Below, piece by piece: positions 26,152 to 33,087 of a stretch of DNA of 33,087 nt. The position numbers and the translations under genes were made by a program. Every line of letters begins with the position of its first letter. Positions within the stretch are counted from its first letter, which is position 1. Origin of the DNA: Teichococcus coralli (GTDB lineage: Bacteria > Pseudomonadota > Alphaproteobacteria > Acetobacterales > Acetobacteraceae). Location: assembly GCF_009829925.1 (NCBI RefSeq), contig NZ_SNVJ01000022.1, positions 1 through 33,087 of the forward strand, written 5' to 3'. Below the pieces are notes generated by a model. That model searched no databases and was not told the origin of the DNA. It worked only from the letters and a program-made list of their open reading frames with translations.

Positions 26152-27743
26152 GCGACCATCTCCTTGCCCTTGCCCGGCTGGCGCACCGGTTCCAGCCCCG
26201 GCAGCGCGGTCTCGACACCCTCCAGCCCAAGGTCGCGCAGCAACAGGTTGCTGCTGATCCGCGCGCCCTCGTAGATCACCGGCAGGCCGCTGCCGGGATG
26301 CGTGCCGCCGCCCACGAGGTACAGCCCCTCCGTGCCGGCGAAACGGTTGCCCGGGCGGAAGTTGAGCATCTGGCCGAGGTCGTGAGCCAGGTTGAAGGTG
26401 GCGCCGTAGCCGACGGCGAACTGCTCCTGCCAGTCCACCGGCGTCACCATGCGCTCGTAGCGGATGCGCGATTCGATGTCCGGCAAGCCGAGCCTGGCGA
26501 GCCGACGCAGCGCCTCGGCCCGGAAGGCGGGCGCGGTGGCCTGCCAGTCCGTGGTGCCACGCAGGTTGGCGACGGGCACCAGGAGGTAGAGGCTGCTGTG
26601 CCCCTCCGGCGCCATGGAAGGGTCGGTGGCCACCGGGTTGTGCAGGTAGAAGGAGGGTTCGTCCGGCAGCAGCCCGGTCTCGATCTCCCGCAGGTTGCGC
26701 CGGTAGTCCTCGGCCAGCAGCACGGTGTGGTGCGCAAGCTGCGGGAAGCGCCCCTCCACGCCAAGGTAGAGCATGAAGGTGGAGCAGGAATAGCGCGCCC
26801 CCGCGATGCGCCGGTCGGACCAGCGGCGCCGCAGCGCATCCGGGATCAGCTGCGGCGCGGCATGGGCGAAATCGGCGTTCATCACCACCGCATCGGCCGG
26901 CAGGAAGCTGCCGCCGACGGCGGCGCCCACGGCGCGCCGCCCATCGAAGGCGATGCGCTCCACCGGGGCATTGAGGCGGATCTCGGCGCCCAGCCGCTCG
27001 GCCACGCGCGCCATCGCCGTCGCCACGGCGCCGCAGCCGCCCAGCGGATGAAAGACCCCGTGTTCGTATTCCAGGAAGGAAAGGATGGTGAAGAGGCTGG
27101 GACAGCGGAAGGGGCTCATCCCCAGGTACTTGGTCTGGAAGGAGAAGAGCAGCCGGGTGCGCGGATCGCGGAAGAAGCGCCGCAGCTCCGCATCCACCGA
27201 GAGATGCGGCCGCAGGTGCGGCAGCGCCTTCAGCATGTCCCACCCGAAAAGGTCGGCGGCCGAGGAGAAGCCGCGTTCCAGCACGGGGCGGAAGGCTTCC
27301 AGCTTGGCCCGGTTGCTGGCGAGGAAGGGGCGGAGGTTGCGTGCGTCGGCCGGGTCCAGCTTGGCGATCTCGGCCTCCATGCGGGCGAGATCGGGCGTCG
27401 CGTCCAGCACGGGCCCGGCGGCGCCGCCGAAAATCAGACGGTACTGCGGGTCCAGCCGGGCGAGCGCCACCTCGTCGCGCAGGGAGGCGCCGCAACTGGC
27501 GAAGATCTCCTCCAGGATGCGCGGGTAAAGGAAGAAGGTGGGCCCGAGATCGAACCGGTACCCCTCGGGCGTGGTGAGGGTGCGGCTTCGGCCGCCCACC
27601 ACCCCGTCCTTTTCCAGCACGGTGACCCGCAGGCCGCGGGCCGCCAGCAGCATGGCGGCGGCCAGCCCGCCCGGCCCGGCGCCGATGACGATGGCATGGC
27701 GCCGGGAGCGGCGAAGGGCAGGGGAGGTCAGCGGAAGGGTCAT
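26148..27743 (-). CDS. CrtI-family carotenoid desaturase (CrtN-like)
   Basis: The first gene of the carotenoid operon, 531 residues, the same length as its neighbour but clearly diverged from it. The FAD fold has IVIGAGPGGLAAAMLLAARG with GAGPGG at 21-26, then LEKDGVVGGRSRTLTTPEGY. The C-terminal segment is YLVGGGTHPGSGLPVIYEGA. This fits phytoene/diapophytoene desaturases, and the probable substrate is squalene or dehydrosqualene. The start ATG at 27743 is preferred to a frame reaching 27806, because the extra residues have no family counterpart. The upstream gap 27744-27885 must contain the operon promoter; I see no clear boxes. Confidence 0.85.
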   Translation of the reverse strand: MTLPLTSPALRRSRRHAIVIGAGPGGLAAAMLLAARGLRVTVLEKDGVVGGRSRTLTTPEGYRFDLGPTFFLYPRILEEIFASCGASLRDEVALARLDPQYRLIFGGAAGPVLDATPDLARMEAEIAKLDPADARNLRPFLASNRAKLEAFRPVLERGFSSAADLFGWDMLKALPHLRPHLSVDAELRRFFRDPRTRLLFSFQTKYLGMSPFRCPSLFTILSFLEYEHGVFHPLGGCGAVATAMARVAERLGAEIRLNAPVERIAFDGRRAVGAAVGGSFLPADAVVMNADFAHAAPQLIPDALRRRWSDRRIAGARYSCSTFMLYLGVEGRFPQLAHHTVLLAEDYRRNLREIETGLLPDEPSFYLHNPVATDPSMAPEGHSSLYLLVPVANLRGTTDWQATAPAFRAEALRRLARLGLPDIESRIRYERMVTPVDWQEQFAVGYGATFNLAHDLGQMLNFRPGNRFAGTEGLYLVGGGTHPGSGLPVIYEGARISSNLLLRDLGLEGVETALPGLEPVRQPGKGKEMVA

Positions 27744-27885
27744 GCCGGATCTGCGATCGCCTGTCGGATTGGTAAGAACAGGTGCGGTCGCAGCGCGGCT
27801 TGCCAAGGGTGGAAGCGCACGCGCACCACCACTTCATCGCTCCGGCAGGCCGGCATCCCCGCCGGCCCGGATGCGGCGCCTTCCC

Positions 27886-28905
27886 TCAGGCGGCCTGCGC
27901 CGCCGGCCCCTGGCGCCGACTGTCGTAGCCGCGCGGATGCGCCTCCCGCCAGGCCCAGGCGGTGCGCACGATGTCATCCAGCGCGGCGTAGCGGGGCACC
28001 CAGCCGGTTTCGCGCCGCAGCCGCTCGTTGGAGGCCACCAGCACCGCCGGGTCGCCCGCGCGGCGCGGGCCGATGCTGTGCGGCACCCGTCGCCCGGAGA
28101 CGCGCTCCACCGCATCGAGCACCTCGCGCACGGAGTGCCCCTGGCCATTGCCCACATTGTAGCGGACGCTCGGCCCGTCCTCGAGCGCGTCGAGGACGCG
28201 CAAGTGGGCATCGGCCAGGTCGGTCACATGCACGTAATCGCGGATGCAGGTGCCGTCGGGGGTCGGATAGTCGGTGCCGAACACCGTCAGCTCCGGCCCG
28301 AGCCCGAGGGCCGCATTGATGGCGAGCGGGATCAGGTGCGTCTCGGGATGATGATCCTCGCCCAGCCGACCCTGCGGGTCCGCGCCGGCGGCGTTGAAAT
28401 AGCGCAGCGCGGCCGAGCGGAGCCCATGCACCTGGTCCGCCCAGTCCAGCCCGGCCTCGGCCATGCGCTTGGACTCGCCATAGGCGGAGGTGGGCGCCAG
28501 CCGCGCGGTCTCGTCAATCGGCGTGGTTTCCGGGTTGCCGAACAGCGCGGCGGTGGAGGAGAGCACAAAGCGCCTGCAACCGGCCTTCACGGCGGCATCC
28601 GCGACGGCCAGCGTGTTGCAAAGGTTCTCGGAGAGATAGCGCAACGGATCGCGCATGCTTTCACCAACCAGGGACAGGGCGGCGAAATGCAGCACCCCGT
28701 CGAACCGCCAAGCGGCGAAGACCTCCGCCAGCGCCCGGCTGTCGGCGACGTCCGCGACCACCAGCTCCGTATCCGCTGGCACGGCGGCGCGATGTCCTTG
28801 CCGGAGATCGTCCACCACGACGACCTCATCCCCCCGCTCCCGCAGGGCGAGGACGACATGGCTGCCGACATAGCCGGCTCCGCCCGTGACCAGGAAACGC
28901 GCCAT
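27886..28905 (-). CDS. galE: UDP-glucose 4-epimerase GalE
   Basis: Interconverts UDP-glucose and UDP-galactose with tightly bound NAD. The protein is 339 residues. The NAD motif GGAGYVGSH is at 8-16, the catalytic Ser/Thr region VLSSTAALFG near 114-123, and the YxxxK pair is Tyr142 and Lys146 in SAYGESK. Later blocks LRYFNAAGADPQGRLGE and GTCIRDYVHVTDLADAH are typical of GalE. Two adjacent ATGs occur; the second (28905) is chosen because AAGGGA then has seven-base spacing. It precedes the carotenoid operon on the same strand with a 142-base gap, and could supply sugar nucleotide for the glycosyltransferase, though GalE has many roles. Confidence 0.93.
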   Translation of the reverse strand: MARFLVTGGAGYVGSHVVLALRERGDEVVVVDDLRQGHRAAVPADTELVVADVADSRALAEVFAAWRFDGVLHFAALSLVGESMRDPLRYLSENLCNTLAVADAAVKAGCRRFVLSSTAALFGNPETTPIDETARLAPTSAYGESKRMAEAGLDWADQVHGLRSAALRYFNAAGADPQGRLGEDHHPETHLIPLAINAALGLGPELTVFGTDYPTPDGTCIRDYVHVTDLADAHLRVLDALEDGPSVRYNVGNGQGHSVREVLDAVERVSGRRVPHSIGPRRAGDPAVLVASNERLRRETGWVPRYAALDDIVRTAWAWREAHPRGYDSRRQGPAAQAA

Positions 28906-28908
28906 CAT

Positions 28909-29137
28909 AGATCCCTTGTTGCTGGTAGCCCCGACGAAAAAGCTGCGAGGCCCCCGCTTCGTTGCTGAAGAAGTTCGAGAGGCGAAGTGGGCGGTGCCGT
29001 GCCGCAGGATATACGGTGCCGCGCTTCTGCGGTTAGGGAATTCAACCCAAAGGGCAAAAGCGCCTCCGCTCAAATGCCTGCAACCGCATCAAATTCTGAT
29101 CCAGGTGGGCAACCTGCGTGCTTCAACTTCCGGCTAG
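28909..29137. other. Intergenic region upstream of galE, no gene
   Basis: Lower in GC than its surroundings. On the minus strand it contains a possible promoter (TTGCCC, 16 bases, TAACCG) near 29029-29056 and the galE ribosome site at its end. The motif GCGGCAC occurs twice close together around 28996-29020. No open frame here has recognisable content. Confidence 0.35.
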
Positions 29138-29944
29138 CTAGAGTTTCATCTCCGCCATGACGGGGACATGGTCGCTCGCCTGGGCCCAGCCTCGCGCGGC
29201 CCTGAGCACGTCGCAGCCGCTCAGGCTGCCCGCCAGGTCCTGGCTCACCCAGATATGGTCCAGGCGGCGGCCCCGGTTGGCGGCCGCCCAGTCCTTTGCG
29301 CGATAGGACCACCAGGTGTAGAGCTTCTCGGAGGGCGGCACGAAGTGGCGGAGCGCATCATGCCACGCCCCGGCCTGCTGCCAGCTGGCCAGAGCCTCCA
29401 CCTCGACGGGGGTATGGGAAACCACGCCGAGCATCTGCCGGTGGCTCCACACGTCATGCTCCAGCGGCGCGATGTTGAGGTCGCCAAGCATCACGGCACG
29501 GCGCGCCGGACCACGCGCCTGGTTCCAGGCGGTCGCCTCCGCCAGGAAGTCAAGCTTGTGGGCGAATTTCGGGTTGGCGGCGCGATCCGGCACGTCCCCG
29601 CCGGCGGGAACATAGAAATTGTGCAGGTCCAGCCCGCCGGGCACGTCCAGCGTCACGCCGAGATGGCGGCAATCGCCCTTCTCGCACCAGTCCGGATCGC
29701 CTTCGCGGATGGCGAGCGGGATACGGGAAAGGACGGCGACGCCGTTGTAGCCCTTCATGCCGCGGACGGCGCGGTAGGGGAAGCCAAGGCCGGCAACGCC
29801 TTCATGCGGGAACAGTTCGTCCGGGCATTTCGTCTCCTGCAGGCAGATCACGTCCGGTGCCAGGTCGCGAACCAGGTCCGTCAGGAGCGGCAGGCGCAGG
29901 CGGACGGAGTTGATGTTCCAGGTGACGATGCGGAGCGTGGGCAT
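29138..29944 (-). CDS. xth: Exodeoxyribonuclease III / AP endonuclease
   Basis: A DNA repair nuclease of the exonuclease-III family: AP-site incision and 3'-end trimming with Mg2+. The protein is 268 residues. All catalytic positions are present: Asn10 in TWNINS, Glu37 in LQETK, Tyr111 in HNFYVPAGG, Asp155 and Asn157 in GDLNIAP, Asp229 in RRLDHIW, and Asp258-His259 in SDHVPV. The DNA-contact loop GYNGVAVLSR is intact. No strong ribosome site is seen before the ATG at 29944. The long, structured leader described separately lies upstream. Confidence 0.95.
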   Translation of the reverse strand: MPTLRIVTWNINSVRLRLPLLTDLVRDLAPDVICLQETKCPDELFPHEGVAGLGFPYRAVRGMKGYNGVAVLSRIPLAIREGDPDWCEKGDCRHLGVTLDVPGGLDLHNFYVPAGGDVPDRAANPKFAHKLDFLAEATAWNQARGPARRAVMLGDLNIAPLEHDVWSHRQMLGVVSHTPVEVEALASWQQAGAWHDALRHFVPPSEKLYTWWSYRAKDWAAANRGRRLDHIWVSQDLAGSLSGCDVLRAARGWAQASDHVPVMAEMKL

Positions 29945-29997
29945 GGCGGGAAGGGATAGGATGTAATGCCGGCGAGGGCCAGGGGTTGCAGGGCGCC

Positions 29998-30114
29998 GAA
30001 AATGGAGGCGCCCGGTCAGGGGGGTGACCGGGCGCCGGGGGGGTACATTCCTGGAGGGAATGGTCGGGTTTGGCTATGGGGACTAGCCACCCATCTATCA
30101 GAATGGCATCTACC
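29998..30114 (-). ncRNA. Candidate structured small RNA (or xth 5' leader)
   Basis: A minus-strand segment of about 115 bases between a promoter-like sequence and a strong hairpin. From 5' to 3' it contains GGCTA/TAGCC (around 30091-30075), then CATTCC/GGAATG with loop CTCCA (around 30063-30047), then the 12-pair terminator-like stem. Only tiny open frames (three codons) occur. A promoter, small hairpins and a terminator in that order are how small RNA genes look. The alternative is a long leader that attenuates xth. The ends are estimates. Confidence 0.35.
30007..30036 (-). terminator. Strong 12-pair hairpin, terminator-like on the minus strand
   Basis: Perfect arms GGCGCCCGGTCA and TGACCGGGCGCC close a six-base loop (CCCCCC as read on the minus strand). 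On the minus strand TCCATTTTCGG follows, giving a short T-run. On the plus strand only G residues follow, so the minus direction is favoured. It lies 62 bases upstream of the xth start. Confidence 0.5.
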
Positions 30115-30120
30115 GCACAA

Positions 30121-30160
30121 AAAATAAGGGTTTTTTGGTGGAATTCAAAAACGTTTGAAT
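30121..30160 (-). promoter_or_regulatory. AT-rich promoter with an overlapping palindrome
   Basis: On the minus strand TTGAAT (30148-30143), 16 bases, then TATTTT (30126-30121) looks like a sigma-70 promoter. A perfect seven-base inverted repeat ATTCAAA-AACG-TTTGAAT (30143-30160) covers the -35 element, the right place for a repressor. This is the most AT-rich spot in the window. It is downstream of the amidotransferase gene and reads towards the candidate small RNA and xth. Confidence 0.45.
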
Positions 30161-30183
30161 GAAAAACCTCAGGAGCGGCTCGC

Positions 30184-30987
30184 TCACTCTGCCGCGAGGG
30201 AGGCGGCCAGCACCGCTCCGCCGCTGACGCCCTGATGGCGCCGCGCTGCCTCGCCGAAAGCCTGGAACAGGCGCCGCGAGAGCATGTCCTTCGGCCAATC
30301 ATATTCAGGGTGCCATTGCACACCAAGGGCAAAATCGCGGGCCTTCCCGACGCGCGCCGCCTCGATGGTCCCGTCCGGCGCCCAGGCCTCGGCGACAAGG
30401 CGCGGAGCCAGCGTTGCCACGCCCTGGTTGTGCAGCGAGTTCACCGGCACCGCCTCCGGCAGCCAGTCCAGCCCCGCCCAGTGGCGTGCCAGCTCGCCCT
30501 CCAGCGCGACCCGCACGGCATGCGCCTTGCCGGTGCGGACCCTGGGCAAGGCCTGGTCCGAGGGCGTGGAGTGGTCCATGCGGCCCGGAAGATCCTGGAT
30601 GCGCTGATCCAGCGTGCCGCCAAGCGCCACGTTCAACTCCTGGAATCCCCGGCAGATGGCCAGCAGCGGCACGCCATTCTCCAGGGCGCCGCGAATCAAT
30701 GGCAGGGTGGTGGCGTCCCGTGCCGGATCTTCCGGCGTGCCATCGAGATGAGGCGGGCCGGCATAAAGGTCCGGCTGCACGTTGGAGCGGCTGCCGGTCA
30801 GCAGCAGCCCGTCCAGCCGCGGCAGGATTTCTGCCGCAGCGCCCTCTCCCGCCGCGGGAACGAGGATCGGCACGCCGCCGACCGGCCCGAGAACCACCTG
30901 GATGTAGTGGTCCGATACCGCGTGGTTCGGCATGGCGAAGGCCCCGAAGGCCTTCATGCAGCAGGGGATGCCAATGAGGGGGCGCAT
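30184..30987 (-). CDS. Class I glutamine amidotransferase, PuuD-like hydrolase
   Basis: A gamma-glutamyl hydrolase of the peptidase C26 group, 267 residues, cytoplasmic. It opens with RPLIGIPCC. The nucleophile elbow is Cys112 in LLAICRGFQELNVALGG. The other triad members are His226 and Glu228 in GVQWHPEYDWP. The VNSLHNQGV segment near 182-190 is typical of the gamma-glutamyl-GABA hydrolase group. The substrate is probably a gamma-glutamylated amine, but no puu genes are nearby. ATG at 30987 is chosen over an upstream TTG at 31008; AAGGG lies about 13 bases before it. A nine-base inverted repeat sits in the leader. Confidence 0.88.
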   Translation of the reverse strand: MRPLIGIPCCMKAFGAFAMPNHAVSDHYIQVVLGPVGGVPILVPAAGEGAAAEILPRLDGLLLTGSRSNVQPDLYAGPPHLDGTPEDPARDATTLPLIRGALENGVPLLAICRGFQELNVALGGTLDQRIQDLPGRMDHSTPSDQALPRVRTGKAHAVRVALEGELARHWAGLDWLPEAVPVNSLHNQGVATLAPRLVAEAWAPDGTIEAARVGKARDFALGVQWHPEYDWPKDMLSRRLFQAFGEAARRHQGVSGGAVLAASLAAE

Positions 30988-31005
30988 GCCGGAAAAATCG
31001 CCCTT

Positions 31006-31043
31006 CAAAGCGGCGCGATCAAGTCACGATTCGTGCCGCTTTG
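31006..31043. promoter_or_regulatory. Inverted repeat in the amidotransferase leader
   Basis: CAAAGCGGC (31006-31014) and GCCGCTTTG (31035-31043) form perfect nine-base arms around a 20-base loop; a smaller palindrome CACGATTCGTG lies inside. It fills most of the gap between the lolA stop and the amidotransferase start and abuts the ribosome site. It may be a terminator for lolA, an operator or a translational control hairpin. Confidence 0.4.
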
Positions 31044-31059
31044 TGGCGCCAGCCCTGCG

Positions 31060-31680
31060 TCAGCGGTTGCCCTCCTGCTCAAAGAAGCGGGGATCGTTGA
31101 AGGTGAAGAGCAGCTTGTCGAGCTTCATGCCGGTTTCGATGGCGCTGAGGCTGACGCGCGTCTGCCGCCCCTGGCTGTCCACCACGATCCACTGCCGCAG
31201 CTCCAGCGGCTCCTCGGCGAAGATCAGCGTCAGCCGCCCTTCGGCCGGCGCGTCGCGGCGGCGCAGCGTCACGCCGACGAAGCCGCCGCTGCGCTCCACC
31301 GCCATGACCTCAACGTCGCCGCCGAAGTGGATCTGCGTCCGCAGCAGGAGGCCAAGGGGGGTGGAGCCCACCGGCACCACCGTGGGCTGCTTCAGCTCGC
31401 GGTCGTAGTAGAGGAACTGGCCGTCCGAGGCGACCAGCAGCAGCGGCTCCGGCGGCTCGTAGTCGAAGCGCATGCGGCCCGGGCGCGCGATGAATGCGGT
31501 GCCCTCCGCGACGCCGCCGTTCTGCGCGATCTGCAGGAAATGCGCCCGCATGGTGGTGATGCTGTTGAGATAGGCCTCGATCCGCGCCAGCAGCGCCGCC
31601 CGCTGCGGGCTCTGGGCGGCGGCGCCATGGGGCAGGAAGGGCAGGGTCGCGGCGGCGGCGAGCAGGGTGCGTCGGAACAT
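31060..31680 (-). CDS. lolA: Outer-membrane lipoprotein carrier protein LolA
   Basis: A periplasmic chaperone that carries lipoproteins from LolCDE to the outer membrane. The protein is 206 residues. The signal peptide is FRRTLLAAAATLPFLPHGAA with likely cleavage after AAA near residue 22. The mature part shows the LolA pattern: LNSITTMRAHFLQIAQNG, GTAFIARPGRMRFDYEPPEP, LLLVASDGQFLYYDRELKQ and a C-terminal FTFNDPRFFEQ. The half-barrel fold is inferred from the family. The ATG at 31680 is the only start that gives a signal peptide directly; its ribosome site is weak. Confidence 0.9.
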   Translation of the reverse strand: MFRRTLLAAAATLPFLPHGAAAQSPQRAALLARIEAYLNSITTMRAHFLQIAQNGGVAEGTAFIARPGRMRFDYEPPEPLLLVASDGQFLYYDRELKQPTVVPVGSTPLGLLLRTQIHFGGDVEVMAVERSGGFVGVTLRRRDAPAEGRLTLIFAEEPLELRQWIVVDSQGRQTRVSLSAIETGMKLDKLLFTFNDPRFFEQEGNR

Positions 31681-31815
31681 GCTGCCAATCTGGCCCTCGG
31701 CCGGCAGGAAAGAAAGCTGGCCGCACGAATTCCCCTCATGCGCCCCCCCATCCGTTTTCTTCGCGTGCGGCATGCTGGCGGAAAGCGCCGCGTCGGGCTG
31801 GTGGAAAGGAGAAGG

Positions 31816-31844
31816 GGCTCCGGGGGAATTCCTTGCCCCGAGCC
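31816..31844 (-). terminator. Candidate terminator after the dipeptidase gene
   Basis: On the minus strand GGCTC-GGGG, a nine-base loop, then CCCC-CG-GAGCC forms a nine-pair stem with a two-base bulge. It is followed by a pyrimidine stretch CCTTCTCCTTTCC. It starts 25 bases past the stop of the dipeptidase gene. The 188-base gap holds nothing else I can identify. Confidence 0.4.
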
Positions 31845-31868
31845 TTCCCTTGCTACGTCGGGCCCTGG

Positions 31869-32426
31869 CTACATCGGGCCGCCCGGCACGGCGGCGGCCG
31901 TCAGCGCCGGGAAGCCGCGCGCCTGCGGCAGCTGGTAGTGCCACCACTCCAGCTTGTAGTGGTCCCAGCCCGCGGCGGTCATCAGCCCGAGCAGCAGTGC
32001 CCGGTTGCGCTGATCCTCCGCCGGCACCCCCGCATGACCATGCGCCGATTCCGGCACGGTGGCGTCAAAGCCGGTGCCCATCGGCAACTCGGCGCCTGTT
32101 GCGGCGTCGCACAGCGTCAGGTCCACCGCCGCGCCGCGCGGATGCACGCCCCCGGCACGCGGGTCGGCCACGAAGCGCTTGTCCTCGACGGCGTTCCACA
32201 GCGCCCATTGCGCCTCCACCGGGCGGAAGGCGTCGAACACCTTGAGGCGGAAACCGAGCCGCGCGGCCAGGTCGCGGGCGTGCAGCAGGCGCTCGCGCGC
32301 CGCGGGCAGCAGCAGCGCGACAGGGCGGGTATAGATGGGCGACCCGGTCAGGTTGTCCGGCGTGGCGTAGCGGAGGTCGAGGATGAATCCATCCTCCCCG
32401 GTGATGGGCAGCAGCATGGCGCGCAT
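31869..32426 (-). CDS. D-alanyl-D-alanine dipeptidase (VanX/DdpX family)
   Basis: A zinc peptidase of 185 residues that splits D-Ala-D-Ala. Zinc ligands His95 and Asp102 are in GGVHPRGAAVDLTL, and Glu160 with His163 in KLEWWHYQL. Arg68 in FDAFRPVEAQ is the conserved transition-state arginine. ILDLRYATPDNLTG at the start is typical. No signal peptide is visible, so it is probably cytoplasmic and used for dipeptide recycling as in DdpX; there is no van cluster here. ATG at 32426 is used, but the ATG at 32417 has a better-placed AGGA. It is divergent from tsaB. Confidence 0.9.
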   Translation of the reverse strand: MRAMLLPITGEDGFILDLRYATPDNLTGSPIYTRPVALLLPAARERLLHARDLAARLGFRLKVFDAFRPVEAQWALWNAVEDKRFVADPRAGGVHPRGAAVDLTLCDAATGAELPMGTGFDATVPESAHGHAGVPAEDQRNRALLLGLMTAAGWDHYKLEWWHYQLPQARGFPALTAAAVPGGPM

Positions 32427-32480
32427 CCTGCCACCCGCGCGCGGTTCCGTCGCCGGCCGATCTGCCCTATGCAGCGCCGT

Positions 32481-33087
32481 ATGCGGATCCTGGCATTGGA
32501 CGGCGCGCTGGCGCGGGCCTCGGCGGCGGTGTGGGCGGATGGGCAGGTGCTCGCCGCCGCGGCGGCGGAGGGCGCGCGCGGCCAGGCCGTCGCGCTGCCG
32601 CCGATGGTGGCGCGGGTGCTGGCGGAGGCGGGCCTGGAAGCGGCTGCGCTGGACGCGGTGGCCGCGGTGGTGGGGCCTGGCGGCTTCACCGGCCTGCGCG
32701 CCGCGCTGGCCCTTGCGCAGGGGCTGGCGCTGGCCGCCGGCCGCCCCGCCATCGGCGTGACCACGGGGGAGGCGCTGGTTGCCGCCCTGCCGCCGGCGCT
32801 GCGTGCCGGGCAGAGCGTATGGTCGGTGATCGACACCAGGCGGGGCCGCGTGCTGCTGGAGCGCTTCGCTCCCGGTGCCGACGCGCCGCTTGGCCCGCCC
32901 GAACCCTTCACCCTGGACGCCTTGCCGGTGCCGGAGGGCGCGGTGGCGCTGGTGGGCGATGCCGCCGCGGCGGCGGCCGAGGCGCTCGCCGCCCGCCAAA
33001 TCCCGGCCGCGCTGACCGGAAGCCTCCTGCCGGACGCCGCCGCCGTTGCGGCGGTGGCGGCGCTGCGCCTCGCCGGGCGCCTGGCGC
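32481..33087 (+). CDS. tsaB: tRNA threonylcarbamoyladenosine protein TsaB, 3' end cut
   Basis: The non-catalytic partner of TsaD in making the t6A modification of ANN-decoding tRNAs. I read 202 codons with no stop before the window ends, so the gene is partial. The N-terminus is RILALDGALARAS, against the usual LALDTS form. The family motif VVGPGGFTGLRAALALAQGL (about 66-85) is intact, as is TTGEALVAAL, followed by SVIDTRRGRVLLERF. An in-frame ATG at 32469 would add four residues. It is divergent from the dipeptidase gene with 54 bases between starts. Confidence 0.88.
   Translation, partial: MRILALDGALARASAAVWADGQVLAAAAAEGARGQAVALPPMVARVLAEAGLEAAALDAVAAVVGPGGFTGLRAALALAQGLALAAGRPAIGVTTGEALVAALPPALRAGQSVWSVIDTRRGRVLLERFAPGADAPLGPPEPFTLDALPVPEGAVALVGDAAAAAAEALAARQIPAALTGSLLPDAAAVAAVAALRLAGRLA

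Noticed and set aside
28886..29137. An 83-codon plus-strand frame overlapping the galE start
   Set aside because: It overlaps the galE start and ribosome site on the opposite strand and has no motif or ribosome site.

Overview
GC-rich (about 70 percent) bacterial DNA with alphaproteobacterial gene content. The best guess is a pink or red Acetobacteraceae of the Roseomonas type. Support comes from the GC content, the HpnC/HpnD route to C30 isoprenoids, a paoABC aldehyde oxidoreductase and an NrfD-type selenoprotein formate dehydrogenase. The assignment is inferred from gene content, not from a marker gene.

Layout: 384-4884 holds the complete selenocysteine module: selD on the minus strand, then divergent selA, selB and the tRNA-Sec gene selC. 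4992-8786 (minus) is a three-subunit molybdenum aldehyde oxidoreductase, paoA-paoB-paoC. 8925-11241 is an MFS transporter with a divergent LysR regulator. 11444-11839 is a small cupin closely resembling (R)-selective hydroxynitrile lyases. 12071-18003 is a formate dehydrogenase locus. The catalytic subunit (plus strand) reads through an in-frame UGA at 15107-15109 as selenocysteine, with a SECIS-like hairpin just downstream. The iron-sulfur and NrfD membrane subunits lie divergently on the minus strand, and an unrecognised small gene sits on each side. 18104-19333 holds a D-2-hydroxyacid dehydrogenase, tRNA-Leu(TAA) and an unlisted 38-residue single-helix membrane protein.

19513-27743 (minus) is a six-gene carotenoid operon: two CrtI-family desaturase/oxidases, an acyltransferase, a glycosyltransferase, an HpnC-HpnD fusion and an aldehyde dehydrogenase. 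This is the same set of activities used for staphyloxanthin-type C30 glycosyl esters, but with the presqualene/hydroxysqualene enzymes replacing CrtM. 27886-33087 holds galE, xth, a class I amidotransferase, lolA, a D-Ala-D-Ala dipeptidase (all minus) and the start of tsaB (plus, cut by the window end). A structured, AT-rich leader upstream of xth may encode a small RNA.

How the genes fit together: SelD makes selenophosphate, SelA charges the selC tRNA, and SelB delivers it to the UGA of fdhA about 10 kb away. The module and its likely main client are therefore in the same neighbourhood. Two molybdenum enzymes (Pao for aldehydes, Fdh for formate) lie close together. The carotenoid genes are tightly overlapped, suggesting co-translation. 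Positions 1-383 show no gene I can support.
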